A DNA stretch of 64,000 nt from an uncultured Aquimarina sp. Its GTDB lineage: Bacteria > Bacteroidota > Bacteroidia > Flavobacteriales > Flavobacteriaceae. The stretch lies in assembly GCA_947493495.1 (NCBI GenBank), contig CANLRN010000009.1, positions 1 through 64,000 on the forward strand, written 5' to 3'. Position 1 is the first letter of the stretch. Each line of letters begins with the position of its first letter. Below are positions 7,565 to 15,326 of the stretch, in pieces. The notes beneath the pieces were generated by a model. That model ran no database searches and had not been told where the DNA came from. It saw only the letters and a program-made list of their open reading frames with translations. The translations under genes were made by a program, and so were the position numbers.

Positions 7565-9235
7565 ATGTTAGAGATTTCTGAATTAAAAGCGAAAAAGCTT
7601 CCTGAGCTACAGGAAATTGCAAAAAACTTAAATGTACCTAAGTATCGCGCCATGAAAAAATTAGATCTAGTATATCAAATACTTGATTACCAAGCATCTA
7701 ATCCAAATAAAGTAAAAGAAATAATTACAGACGATACTTCTGATACTAAAGCTTCTGAAACACAAAAACAAGCTAATCGACAGAGAAGACCTCGTACAAA
7801 AAAAGCACCTCAACCTACTAATGAAGGGAAATCTGACACTCCTAATGAGAGTAAACCAGAAAATAAGCCTGATTCTAAATCAATTGAATCTGGACCCCCT
7901 TCTAAACCTGTTAAAAGTAATGATAAACGAGATGAAAATAAATCTCAACAAAACAATAACAGAGACAAGAAAAAAGAAGAAAAAAAGGACAATAGAAATA
8001 GGAATAACGACAAATCTCTGAACAAAAATCGAAATAATAACAATACCAATAAAAAAGATCACAATAGAGATAACGGCAATAGAGATAATAGAAATAGGTA
8101 TAAAGAACCTGATTATGAATTTGATGCTATTATCCAGAGTGAAGGTGTATTAGATATTATGCAAGATGGATATGGCTTTTTGAGATCTAGTGATTACAAT
8201 TACCTTTCTTCTCCAGATGACATATATGTATCGCAGTCTCAGATTAGGTTATTTGGTCTTAAAACTGGAGATACTGTACTAGGACAAGTAAGACCTCCAA
8301 AAGAAGGAGAAAAATACTTTCCTCTAATCAAAGTAAATAAAATTAATGGATTAGATCCACAAGTTGTTAGAGACCGAGTATCATTTGAACACCTAACACC
8401 TCTTTTCCCACAAGAAAAATTTAATCTAGCAGAAAGACAAAGCACCATATCTACCAGAATTATGGATTTGTTTTCTCCTATAGGTAAAGGACAAAGAGGA
8501 ATGATTGTTTCTCAGCCTAAAACTGGTAAAACCATGTTATTAAAGGATGTTGCCAATGCAATTGCAGCAAATCATCCAGAGGTATACCAAATGATTCTAT
8601 TAATAGATGAGCGACCAGAAGAAGTAACTGATATGCAAAGGAATGTTCGTGGAGAGGTTATTGCATCTACTTTTGACAAAGAAGCACATGAACACGTGAA
8701 AATAGCAAACATCGTCTTAGAAAAAGCAAAACGATTAGTAGAATGCGGCCATGATGTAGTTATTTTATTAGATTCTATCACCCGTCTAGCAAGAGCATAT
8801 AACACTGTACAACCTGCATCAGGTAAAATTTTAAGTGGAGGTGTAGACGCCAATGCCTTACACAAACCTAAGCGTTTCTTTGGAGCAGCTCGTAATATAG
8901 AAAATGGAGGCTCGCTAACAATTATTGCTACCGCATTGACAGAAACGGGATCAAAAATGGATGAAGTCATCTTCGAAGAGTTTAAAGGAACTGGTAATAT
9001 GGAACTACAATTAGATCGTAAGATTTCTAATAGAAGAATTTTTCCAGCTATTGATCTTACCTCTTCCAGCACACGTCGTGATGATATACTGTTAGACGAA
9101 ACTACCATACAGAGAATGTGGGTGATGCGCAAATACCTCGCAGATATGAACCCTGTAGAAGCTATGGAATTTATTAACGACCGTTTTAAACAAACTAGAA
9201 ATAATGACGAATTTCTTATTTCTATGAATGGTTAA
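7565..9235 (+). CDS. rho: Transcription termination factor Rho with long disordered insert
   Basis: A 556-residue hexameric RNA translocase that ends transcription. Rho_N covers residues 1-45. An Asn/Lys/Arg/Asp-rich low-complexity stretch follows at about 50-180 (runs such as [11 protein letters not shown]), which lengthens the protein well beyond the roughly 420-residue E. coli form. The cold-shock-type RNA-binding domain is at about 190-260. The ATPase core has Walker A QPKTGKT (317-323), [13 protein letters not shown] (401-413) as Walker B, and the [21 protein letters not shown]-loop/R-loop region. All catalytic parts are intact. It is monocistronic with a strong hairpin after the stop. 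Long charged insertions are known in Bacteroidota Rho proteins and have been linked to RNA binding and phase separation. Confidence 0.96.
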   Translation: MLEISELKAKKLPELQEIAKNLNVPKYRAMKKLDLVYQILDYQASNPNKVKEIITDDTSDTKASETQKQANRQRRPRTKKAPQPTNEGKSDTPNESKPENKPDSKSIESGPPSKPVKSNDKRDENKSQQNNNRDKKKEEKKDNRNRNNDKSLNKNRNNNNTNKKDHNRDNGNRDNRNRYKEPDYEFDAIIQSEGVLDIMQDGYGFLRSSDYNYLSSPDDIYVSQSQIRLFGLKTGDTVLGQVRPPKEGEKYFPLIKVNKINGLDPQVVRDRVSFEHLTPLFPQEKFNLAERQSTISTRIMDLFSPIGKGQRGMIVSQPKTGKTMLLKDVANAIAANHPEVYQMILLIDERPEEVTDMQRNVRGEVIASTFDKEAHEHVKIANIVLEKAKRLVECGHDVVILLDSITRLARAYNTVQPASGKILSGGVDANALHKPKRFFGAARNIENGGSLTIIATALTETGSKMDEVIFEEFKGTGNMELQLDRKISNRRIFPAIDLTSSSTRRDDILLDETTIQRMWVMRKYLADMNPVEAMEFINDRFKQTRNNDEFLISMNG

Positions 9236-9317
9236 TTCCATCTAACACCAATAACATTACTAACTAGTTTGCTTTTGACACAAAGTGTTATAAGTTTTAA
9301 CTATTATTGAAACTAAT

Positions 9318-9359
9318 AAACTATAAATGATTGTCTGCATTGATGATCATTTATAGTTT
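9318..9359 (+). terminator. Intrinsic terminator after rho
   Basis: A perfect 14-bp stem (9318-9331 with 9346-9359), a 14-base loop and a short T run, 82 bases downstream of the rho stop. It is AT-rich but unusually regular. Confidence 0.7.
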
Positions 9360-9444
9360 TATCTGATTATACTTAAACACAAAAACATTTTACTCGAAAG
9401 GTTTCATATAAAACAATGACTATTGAATAATAAAAAGCATTATT

Positions 9445-10116
9445 ATGAACACTATAGTATATACTCTATTAAGTATTTCAATTTTTTTTTCTAGTTGTCA
9501 AGGGACTAGTCAAACTAATAATTCTGAAAGCGAATCTACGCAACAAAAATCTATTACACCTATCCAAACGGAATCAATCAATGGATTAGAAAAAGCATAT
9601 TTTGCGAGTGGTTGCTTTTGGTGCGTTGAAGCTATCTATGAAAGTGTTGAAGGAGTGACAGAAGTTACCTCAGGATACTCAGGAGGACATACAAAAAACC
9701 CAACCTATGAATCTAGTAATACAGGAGCAACAGGTCATGCAGAAGCAGTAGAAGTTCTTTATGATCCTAAAATCATTTCTTTCTCATCGCTTGTAGACAT
9801 CTATTTTGGTTCGCAAAATCCTACACAGATTAATGGTCAAGGTCCAGATAGAGGCTCGCAATACAGGTCTATCATATTCTTTCAAAATGATGAGCAAAAA
9901 GAAATAGTCATCGAAAAGAAAAAAGCACTTGGCAAAAAACTAAATAGAAGAATTGCAGCAGAAATAACCCCATTCCAAAAATTCTGGATAGCTGAAGATT
10001 ACCATCAAGATTATGAAAAAAGAAACCCTTATAATAGATATATACAAAATGTATCAATACCAAGATTAAAAAGATTTCAATCAAAATTTACAGAATTAAT
10101 TAAAAATCATCATTGA
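9445..10116 (+). CDS. msrA: Peptide-methionine (S)-S-oxide reductase MsrA, lipoprotein form
   Basis: A 223-residue MsrA that reduces methionine-S-sulfoxide in oxidised proteins. The catalytic motif GCFWC is at 56-60, followed by GVTEVTSGYSGG, the GHAEAVEV block and GPDRGSQYRS, all diagnostic. Unlike cytosolic MsrA, the N-terminus is a lipoprotein signal (hydrophobic stretch 4-15, lipobox FSSC with Cys18) plus a Ser/Thr/Gln-rich linker, so the enzyme is probably tethered in the envelope and repairs exported proteins. No MsrB is fused or adjacent. It is monocistronic, between the rho terminator and a long AT-rich gap. Confidence 0.93.
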   Translation: MNTIVYTLLSISIFFSSCQGTSQTNNSESESTQQKSITPIQTESINGLEKAYFASGCFWCVEAIYESVEGVTEVTSGYSGGHTKNPTYESSNTGATGHAEAVEVLYDPKIISFSSLVDIYFGSQNPTQINGQGPDRGSQYRSIIFFQNDEQKEIVIEKKKALGKKLNRRIAAEITPFQKFWIAEDYHQDYEKRNPYNRYIQNVSIPRLKRFQSKFTELIKNHH

Positions 10117-10962
10117 AAATCGAATTCTTAACAAAAGAAGCCACTTAATAAGTAATATATATCGTATACTCAATTAGTTCTTACATTTAAAAATAGGTCA
10201 TCTATTTCCGACCACTATTATTTCCCCTAAAACAGATGCATAATGAGCCAAATTTATTATGTTATCGGAGATTCATTACACTCATATATTTTGATTTACT
10301 TAACAGAAAAAATCCATTAATAATCAGAAGAAATAACTTTGTTTTATTACAGTAAAACCTTATAAAATCCGCATTATAAAAGCAATACAAGAAGATCATC
10401 AACTAGTTACGAAAAGCAAGTTACTCCAAAACAAACAACATCATATGTTAAAAAAATGTAAAAAAAATGTATTGAAAAATATCAATATTTAACACTCTTT
10501 AGTAAAGCCAATAAATCTGAAATTATAAACCGACAAAGGAATTATGAAAAAGCAGTAAAAATCGTTATAAATCACTTAAATATCGATGAACAACACAAAT
10601 TAATATAAAATTATATAAAAAAAAACTCAAAACAAGTTGTGTTTTTAATATAAATATGTTATTTTTGTTTATGGTTTAAAAGTTTTTAATTCAGCTAATT
10701 AATAAATAAAATTAAATCTTTACTAAAGAAAAAAGCTGTTAATTATCTGATTTTTAAATATTTAAACTATAAAAAAGTTCTTTTAAAAGATAAAAAAATT
10801 AACATATTAACAGATAATGTTAATTTCTAAAATTAGCTATAATTAATTTTGGCATATTTTTTGAAAACACATTTTTTGAATAATTATCTTAAAATAAAAG
10901 TGCGTTATTGTTCATTAAATTACAGTAACATATTTAATTTTAAAAAGTAAACACAAAAAATT
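10117..10962. other. 846-bp AT-rich intergenic region
   Basis: No gene is supported. A short open stretch ending near 10607 (about 48 codons, with IINRQRNYEKAVKIVINHL) has no start codon and no recognised homology. The last 300 bases probably form the promoter and leader of the SH3 protein gene; the rest is unexplained AT-rich sequence. Confidence 0.4.
10637..10667 (+). promoter_or_regulatory. Putative promoter of the SH3/coiled-coil protein gene
   Basis: TTG at 10637-10639 and TATTTTTG at 10660-10667 are separated by 20 bases, a good match to the Bacteroidota -33/-7 arrangement. If used, the mRNA leader would be close to 290 bases long. Confidence 0.45.
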
Positions 10963-12114
10963 ATGAAATCAATTTTTACATTTTTTCTACTATTGGTGGT
11001 AGCAACATCAACCACTTTTGCTCAGATAAAGCAGCAAGAGCGGTATTTAATGTCCAGAGCTAAACTTGAATTACGATCTGGGCCAGGAGCAAATTATAAC
11101 ATCATCGGAGAGATTCCTAAAGGAACTCAAGTGTACGTAATCACATCTGGTTATGGAGAATGGAGTACCGTACAGTACAAGAAAGGAAACGGATTTGTAC
11201 TTACTGCTTTATTAGCTGAAGACAATAGTTTAGTTGAAGCTGAAAGAGCTGCAAAAGAAGCTGAAGCTAAAAAGAATGCTGCTAGAATAGCTGCTGAACA
11301 AGCAATTAGAGATGCAGAAGCTGCTAAGGTAGCTGCAGCTGAAGCTGCAAGAAAAGCTATTGCTGAAGCAGAAAGATTAAAAAGAGAGGCAGAAAAAGAA
11401 GCTGCATTAGCTGCAGCAGCTGCAGATGCCGCTAAAAGAAATAAGTCTGATGCTGAGCGTAAAAGATTAGCTTCATTGTCAGAAACTGAGCGTGCATTAG
11501 AAGAATCTAGAAGAGGAGTAGCACAAGGAACCAATGTTGCAACTACTCCTATCGAGTCTACTACATCTTCATATGGTGGCAACTCTAGAAGACCTAAAGC
11601 AGCTCCCTCTAATGTAACTAGAGAAAATAAATTTTCAAGTTGGGAGAAAAAATCATATAAGTCTGGTGCTACACCAAAATCCTTCAAGTTTAAAGGTAAA
11701 TTTGATTACAAATTAGACAACTATCTTAAAATTGTTGTAGGTGGTAATACCGAAGTAGTGGTAAAACTAATAAAAATGGGTAAAACTGAGAGTGATGATC
11801 AAACTGTACGTATAGTATATATCAATAGTAATCAAACTCAATACATAAAAAATATCCCACAAGGTGAGTACTACTGTGTAATCGCTTATGGTAAAGATTG
11901 GAGAGAAAATGGACCTGGAAAAGGAAGTTTTGCAAAAAATGCATTATATGAAAAAGATGCATCAATATTAGACTTTAATGTTGTTAAAACTGAAGCAGGT
12001 TTAAATGTTCCATCGTATACATTATCTTTAGATCTTTTAGCTAATGGAACTTTAGGCGATGGATATGGTAATCCTCAAGACGATATCGATGTAGGTAGCT
12101 TTAATAAGTTTTAA
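10963..12114 (+). CDS. Exported SH3-domain / coiled-coil protein of unknown function
   Basis: A 383-residue secreted or periplasmic protein. The signal peptide runs to about Ala20 (TTFA before QIK). A bacterial SH3 (SH3b) domain covers roughly 26-85, with the typical LRSGPGANYNIIGEIPKGTQVYV stretch compressed around residues 37-60. An Ala/Glu/Lys-rich helix at 88-182 is a clear coiled coil of repeating AEA/KAA type. After a Ser/Thr-rich linker (190-225), a C-terminal beta-rich region (about 230-383) matches nothing I recognise. SH3b domains usually bind peptidoglycan or peptides, so an envelope-spacer or scaffold role is possible. It is monocistronic, with a strong terminator and a probably long leader. 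Confidence 0.7.
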   Translation: MKSIFTFFLLLVVATSTTFAQIKQQERYLMSRAKLELRSGPGANYNIIGEIPKGTQVYVITSGYGEWSTVQYKKGNGFVLTALLAEDNSLVEAERAAKEAEAKKNAARIAAEQAIRDAEAAKVAAAEAARKAIAEAERLKREAEKEAALAAAAADAAKRNKSDAERKRLASLSETERALEESRRGVAQGTNVATTPIESTTSSYGGNSRRPKAAPSNVTRENKFSSWEKKSYKSGATPKSFKFKGKFDYKLDNYLKIVVGGNTEVVVKLIKMGKTESDDQTVRIVYINSNQTQYIKNIPQGEYYCVIAYGKDWRENGPGKGSFAKNALYEKDASILDFNVVKTEAGLNVPSYTLSLDLLANGTLGDGYGNPQDDIDVGSFNKF

Positions 12115-12191
12115 TCAATATTCAAAATACAATACATCGCTAATCTTTCACCAAGTGATTAAGTGATGACAATAAAAAATGTAAAATATAT

Positions 12192-12230
12192 AAAGAGTGC
12201 TAGAAAATTTATTTCTAGCACTCTTTTTTT
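12192..12230 (+). terminator. Strong intrinsic terminator after the SH3 protein gene
   Basis: A perfect 15-bp stem (12192-12206 with 12212-12226), a 5-base loop and a run of T up to 12230, 78 bases after the stop codon. Confidence 0.9.
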
Positions 12231-12270
12231 GTAAATAGTGTTTTTTTAAATCGTTTTTGGCAGTAAATAA

Positions 12271-12416
12271 TCCTCAGGGCAAGTCCAGAGGCATTCAACT
12301 GAAAATAATTTTTAAGATTCCCAAGCAAGCTTCGAAGTATTATTAGTGAAACTCTGATTTGAAGGCATTGCTGTGTAACTTTTCAAATCAGAGTTTCACT
12401 AATAATACTTCGAGGT
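12271..12416. repeat. Dispersed hairpin repeat, copy 2 (perfect 31-bp stem)
   Basis: The left part (12271-12330) matches copy 1 at 6155-6215. The right part is a perfect 31-bp inverted repeat, 12333-12363 against 12382-12412, with an 18-base loop. The loop-side sequence GGCATTGCT and the right arm TTCAAATCAGAGTTTCACTA recur in copy 1. It lies in the non-coding gap between the SH3 gene terminator and the 3' end of folD. A mobile or REP-like origin is inferred; no transposase is present. Confidence 0.8.
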
Positions 12417-12601
12417 AGAGCTATATTCAATGGGAAATGGCTTATTTTTAGTTTAATGAAAACCTCAGATTTTTAAACTTTCCTTTAGACAACCAAGAGC
12501 CGCCTAAGGAACGTCGAAGAATTCTATTGATTAACCAGGCAGATATTAGATCTATGATCTATATTAGCAAGACACAAAACTCCTAACAATCTGGACAACC
12601 A

Positions 12602-12675
12602 TAACGATATTTTAAAATTAAGAAAACACTAGAATTTTAGTGTTACAAAACCTAATGACGAAGTTTTAATGTATA
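12602..12675 (+). repeat. Decayed dispersed repeat, member A (pairs with 31570-31647)
   Basis: Shares in order TAACGAT, TAAAATTAAGAAAACA, GTGTT, CCT, TGACGAAGT and AATGTATA with 31570-31647, with small indels between. Both copies lie in otherwise gene-free DNA, suggesting remnants of one element. The surrounding 12417-12601 and 12676-12808 hold no gene I can support. Confidence 0.55.
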
Positions 12676-12808
12676 TAATTAAATTTTGCCTAGATCATGA
12701 ATTGAAGACAGAATACAAAGAAATTATAATTCAAAAATAGGACATTCTCATTATAAGTTATCGATAAATGTTTTTTTTATAAGATCATCTTATTTTATCT
12801 ATCGTAAA

Positions 12809-13687
12809 TTATTGACGATGTCTCTCTCTAGCTAACAATGTGTTTTTAAGGAGCATCGCAATTGTCATCGGCCCTACTCCACCAGGTACAGGAGTTATAT
12901 AAGAGGATTTTTTACTTACATTCTCAAAATCTACATCACCTACAATTCTATATCCTTTTTCTCTAGAATCATCAACAACTCTTGTAATACCTACATCAAT
13001 AATCACTGCATCATCTTTTACCATCTCCGCCTTTAAGAAATTAGGCACACCTAAAGCAGAAATCACAATATCTGCCTGAGATATAATTTGAGTTATATTT
13101 TTTGTGTGACTATGTGTTAGAGTCACAGTAGAATTTCCCGGCCAACCTTTTCTTCCCATTAGAATACTCATAGGTCTACCTACGATATGACTTCTTCCTA
13201 TTACTACGGTATGTTTTCCTTTGGTATCTACATTATATCGCTCTAGTAATTCTAAAATTCCAAATGGTGTAGCTGGTATAAAAGTAGACATATCTAACGC
13301 CATTTTTCCAAAATTCATGGGATGAAATCCATCTACATCTTTATCAGGATCTACTGCTAATAATACTTTCTGAGTATCGATTTGTGGGGGTAATGGCAAT
13401 TGCACAATAAAACCATCAATTTCTTTATTTTCATTAAGTTCTTTTATTTTAGCTAGTAATTCAACTTCACTTGTAGTGCTTGGCATTTTTACCAGAGTAG
13501 ATTCAAAACCAATCCGTTCACAAGCTCTTACTTTACTACCCACATAGGTTAAGCTTGCTCCATCATTACCTACCAAAACAGCTGCTAGATGTGGTACTTT
13601 TTCACCTCTGTCCTTCATTTTTTGGACTTCTTCAGTGATTTCATTTTTTATATCGTTACTTACTTTTTTACCATCTAATATTTTCAT
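12809..13687 (-). CDS. folD: Bifunctional methylenetetrahydrofolate dehydrogenase/cyclohydrolase FolD
   Basis: A 292-residue enzyme interconverting 5,10-methylene-, methenyl- and 10-formyl-tetrahydrofolate with NADP. The catalytic YxxxK is Tyr48-Lys52 (YVGSK). The loop VQLPLPP near 92-98, the DVDGFHP block, the nucleotide-binding GRSHIVGRP and the C-terminal PVPGGVGPMTIAMLL are all present. Length is typical. It begins 42 bases after the end of ffh on the same strand, with no terminator between, so the two are probably co-transcribed. Confidence 0.96.
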   Translation of the reverse strand: MKILDGKKVSNDIKNEITEEVQKMKDRGEKVPHLAAVLVGNDGASLTYVGSKVRACERIGFESTLVKMPSTTSEVELLAKIKELNENKEIDGFIVQLPLPPQIDTQKVLLAVDPDKDVDGFHPMNFGKMALDMSTFIPATPFGILELLERYNVDTKGKHTVVIGRSHIVGRPMSILMGRKGWPGNSTVTLTHSHTKNITQIISQADIVISALGVPNFLKAEMVKDDAVIIDVGITRVVDDSREKGYRIVGDVDFENVSKKSSYITPVPGGVGPMTIAMLLKNTLLARERHRQ

Positions 13688-13729
13688 CCTTGACCCCTAC
13701 GCTATTTTTTTATGTTATAAACTCAAAAA

Positions 13730-15058
13730 TTATTTCATTTTACCCATCATTTGCATCATACGCTTTCCGCCGCCGCCTTGCATCATTTTCATCATTTTGC
13801 TCATTTGATCAAATTGTTTGAGTAATTGATTTACCTGTTGTACCGAAGTACCAGATCCTTTTCCTATACGTTTTTTTCTACTAGCATTGATGATCTGAGG
13901 TTTTGTACGTTCAGCTGGCGTCATCGAATGAATAATTGCTTCAATATGTTTAAAAGCATCATCATCTATATCTACGTCTTTCATCATCTTACCTGCTCCA
14001 GGAATCATCCCTATGAGGTCTTTCATATTTCCCATTTTCTTGACCTGCTGAATCTGTTTTAGAAAATCATCAAAACCAAATTGATTTTTTGCGATTTTCT
14101 TTTGTAGTTTTCTTGCTTCTTCTTCATCAAATTGTTCTTGAGCTCTCTCTACAAGTGACACTACATCTCCCATCCCCAAGATACGATCTGCCATACGAGA
14201 AGGATAAAAAACATCGATAGCTTCCATTTTTTCTCCTGTACCAATAAATTTTATTGGTTTATTAACAACAGATTTGATAGAAATAGCAGCTCCACCTCTA
14301 GTGTCTCCATCTAATTTAGTTAGGATAACACCATCAAAATCTAAGACATCATTAAAAGCTTTGGCAGTATTCACTGCATCCTGACCTGTCATAGAGTCTA
14401 CAACAAACAAGGTTTCATTAGGAGTTACGGCTTTATGAATATTAGCAATTTCAGTCATCATGACTTCATCAACTGCTAGACGACCTGCGGTATCTATAAT
14501 TACTACATTAAACCCATTGGTTTTTGCGTGAGCTACACCTGCTTTTGCTATAGCCACAGGATCATTATTCCCTCTATCGCTAAAGACTTCAACTTTTAGT
14601 TGTTCACCTACTACATGTAACTGATCTATTGCAGCTGGTCTGTAGACATCACAGGCAACAAGAAGTGGTTTTTTTGTTTTTTTATTTTTAAGAAAGTTTG
14701 CTAATTTACCTGAGAAAGTTGTTTTACCAGACCCCTGTAATCCAGACATTAATACAACAGAAGGATCACCAGACAAGTCAATTCCTGCCGCATCACCTCC
14801 CATTAATTCGGTAAGTTCATCCTTGACCAACTTAACCATTAATTGCCCAGGCTTCAAGCTTTTAAGAACATTCTGACCTAGTGCTTTTTCTTTTACTTTT
14901 GCAGTAAAATCTTTGGCTATCTTATAATTTACATCTGCATCAACTAAAGCCCTCCTTACTTCTTTAAGGGTTTCTGCAACATTTACCTCTGTAATTTGCC
15001 CGTGGCCTTTTAAAACATGTAATGCCTTATCTAACTTATCACTTAAATTATCAAACAT
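13730..15058 (-). CDS. ffh: Signal recognition particle protein Ffh
   Basis: A 442-residue SRP54 GTPase that binds signal sequences and SRP RNA and targets nascent membrane proteins to SecYEG. An N-domain four-helix bundle is at 1-90. The G-domain has GLQGSGKTT at 106-114, DTAGR near 190 and TKLDGDTRGG near 248. The methionine-rich M-domain runs to a very Met/Gly-rich end (MMKMMQGGGGKRMMQMMGKM), as expected for signal-peptide binding. Complete and of normal length. It heads the ffh-folD transcript, with a TAAATTTG element 48 bases upstream. Confidence 0.97.
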   Translation of the reverse strand: MFDNLSDKLDKALHVLKGHGQITEVNVAETLKEVRRALVDADVNYKIAKDFTAKVKEKALGQNVLKSLKPGQLMVKLVKDELTELMGGDAAGIDLSGDPSVVLMSGLQGSGKTTFSGKLANFLKNKKTKKPLLVACDVYRPAAIDQLHVVGEQLKVEVFSDRGNNDPVAIAKAGVAHAKTNGFNVVIIDTAGRLAVDEVMMTEIANIHKAVTPNETLFVVDSMTGQDAVNTAKAFNDVLDFDGVILTKLDGDTRGGAAISIKSVVNKPIKFIGTGEKMEAIDVFYPSRMADRILGMGDVVSLVERAQEQFDEEEARKLQKKIAKNQFGFDDFLKQIQQVKKMGNMKDLIGMIPGAGKMMKDVDIDDDAFKHIEAIIHSMTPAERTKPQIINASRKKRIGKGSGTSVQQVNQLLKQFDQMSKMMKMMQGGGGKRMMQMMGKMK

Positions 15059-15105
15059 GGATTTATTTCATTTTTAAAATTTGCTTCAAAAAAGCAAAAG
15101 GATTG

Positions 15106-15113
15106 CAAATTTA
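15106..15113 (-). promoter_or_regulatory. Putative -7 element of ffh-folD
   Basis: The minus strand reads TAAATTTG followed by CA, an exact TAnnTTTG match with the CA extension seen at several other housekeeping genes in this window. It lies 48 bases upstream of the ffh start. Confidence 0.55.
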
Positions 15114-15171
15114 AGGATTTGAAGTGTATTAATAAAAGTTATAGAAAATTAAGTTTATAAAGGAATAATCT

Positions 15172-15193
15172 TACCCTAAATAAATTTAGGGTA
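15172..15193. other. Short perfect palindrome upstream of ffh
   Basis: TACCCTAAAT at 15172-15181 and its complement at 15184-15193 are separated by two bases. It lies about 60 bases upstream of the ffh -7 element, between ffh and the FAS1 gene terminator. It could be an operator or a weak terminator; I cannot decide. Confidence 0.4.
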
Positions 15194-15234
15194 GGATAGT
15201 GATAATATAGATACAACCAATAGGTATATTAACA

Positions 15235-15274
15235 GAATTGCCTCAAAAAATGTTTCCCATCTTTGAGGCAATTC
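15235..15274 (-). terminator. Hairpin after the four-domain fasciclin gene
   Basis: A perfect 13-bp stem (15235-15247 with 15262-15274) located 53 bases downstream of the stop codon. There is no strong T run after the stem on the minus strand, but the loop is T-rich on one strand. Confidence 0.6.
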
Positions 15275-15326
15275 TTATCTGAATATAACTTTATGTTCTA
15301 ATTCATTTGATCAATTTGGTTTGCTC

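Noticed and set aside
8572..9132. 186-codon open frame antisense to rho
   Set aside because: The sense strand encodes the conserved Rho ATPase core; the antisense frame has no start context or recognisable domain.
10464..10607. Possible degenerate small coding stretch (about 48 codons) upstream of the SH3 protein gene
   Set aside because: It has no start codon, follows a stop directly and has no recognisable homology; probably chance in AT-rich DNA.
11151..11687. 178-codon open frame antisense to the coiled-coil region of the SH3 protein
   Set aside because: It is a mirror of an Ala/Glu-rich repeat region; the translation is low-complexity Ala/Ser/Leu with no family features.
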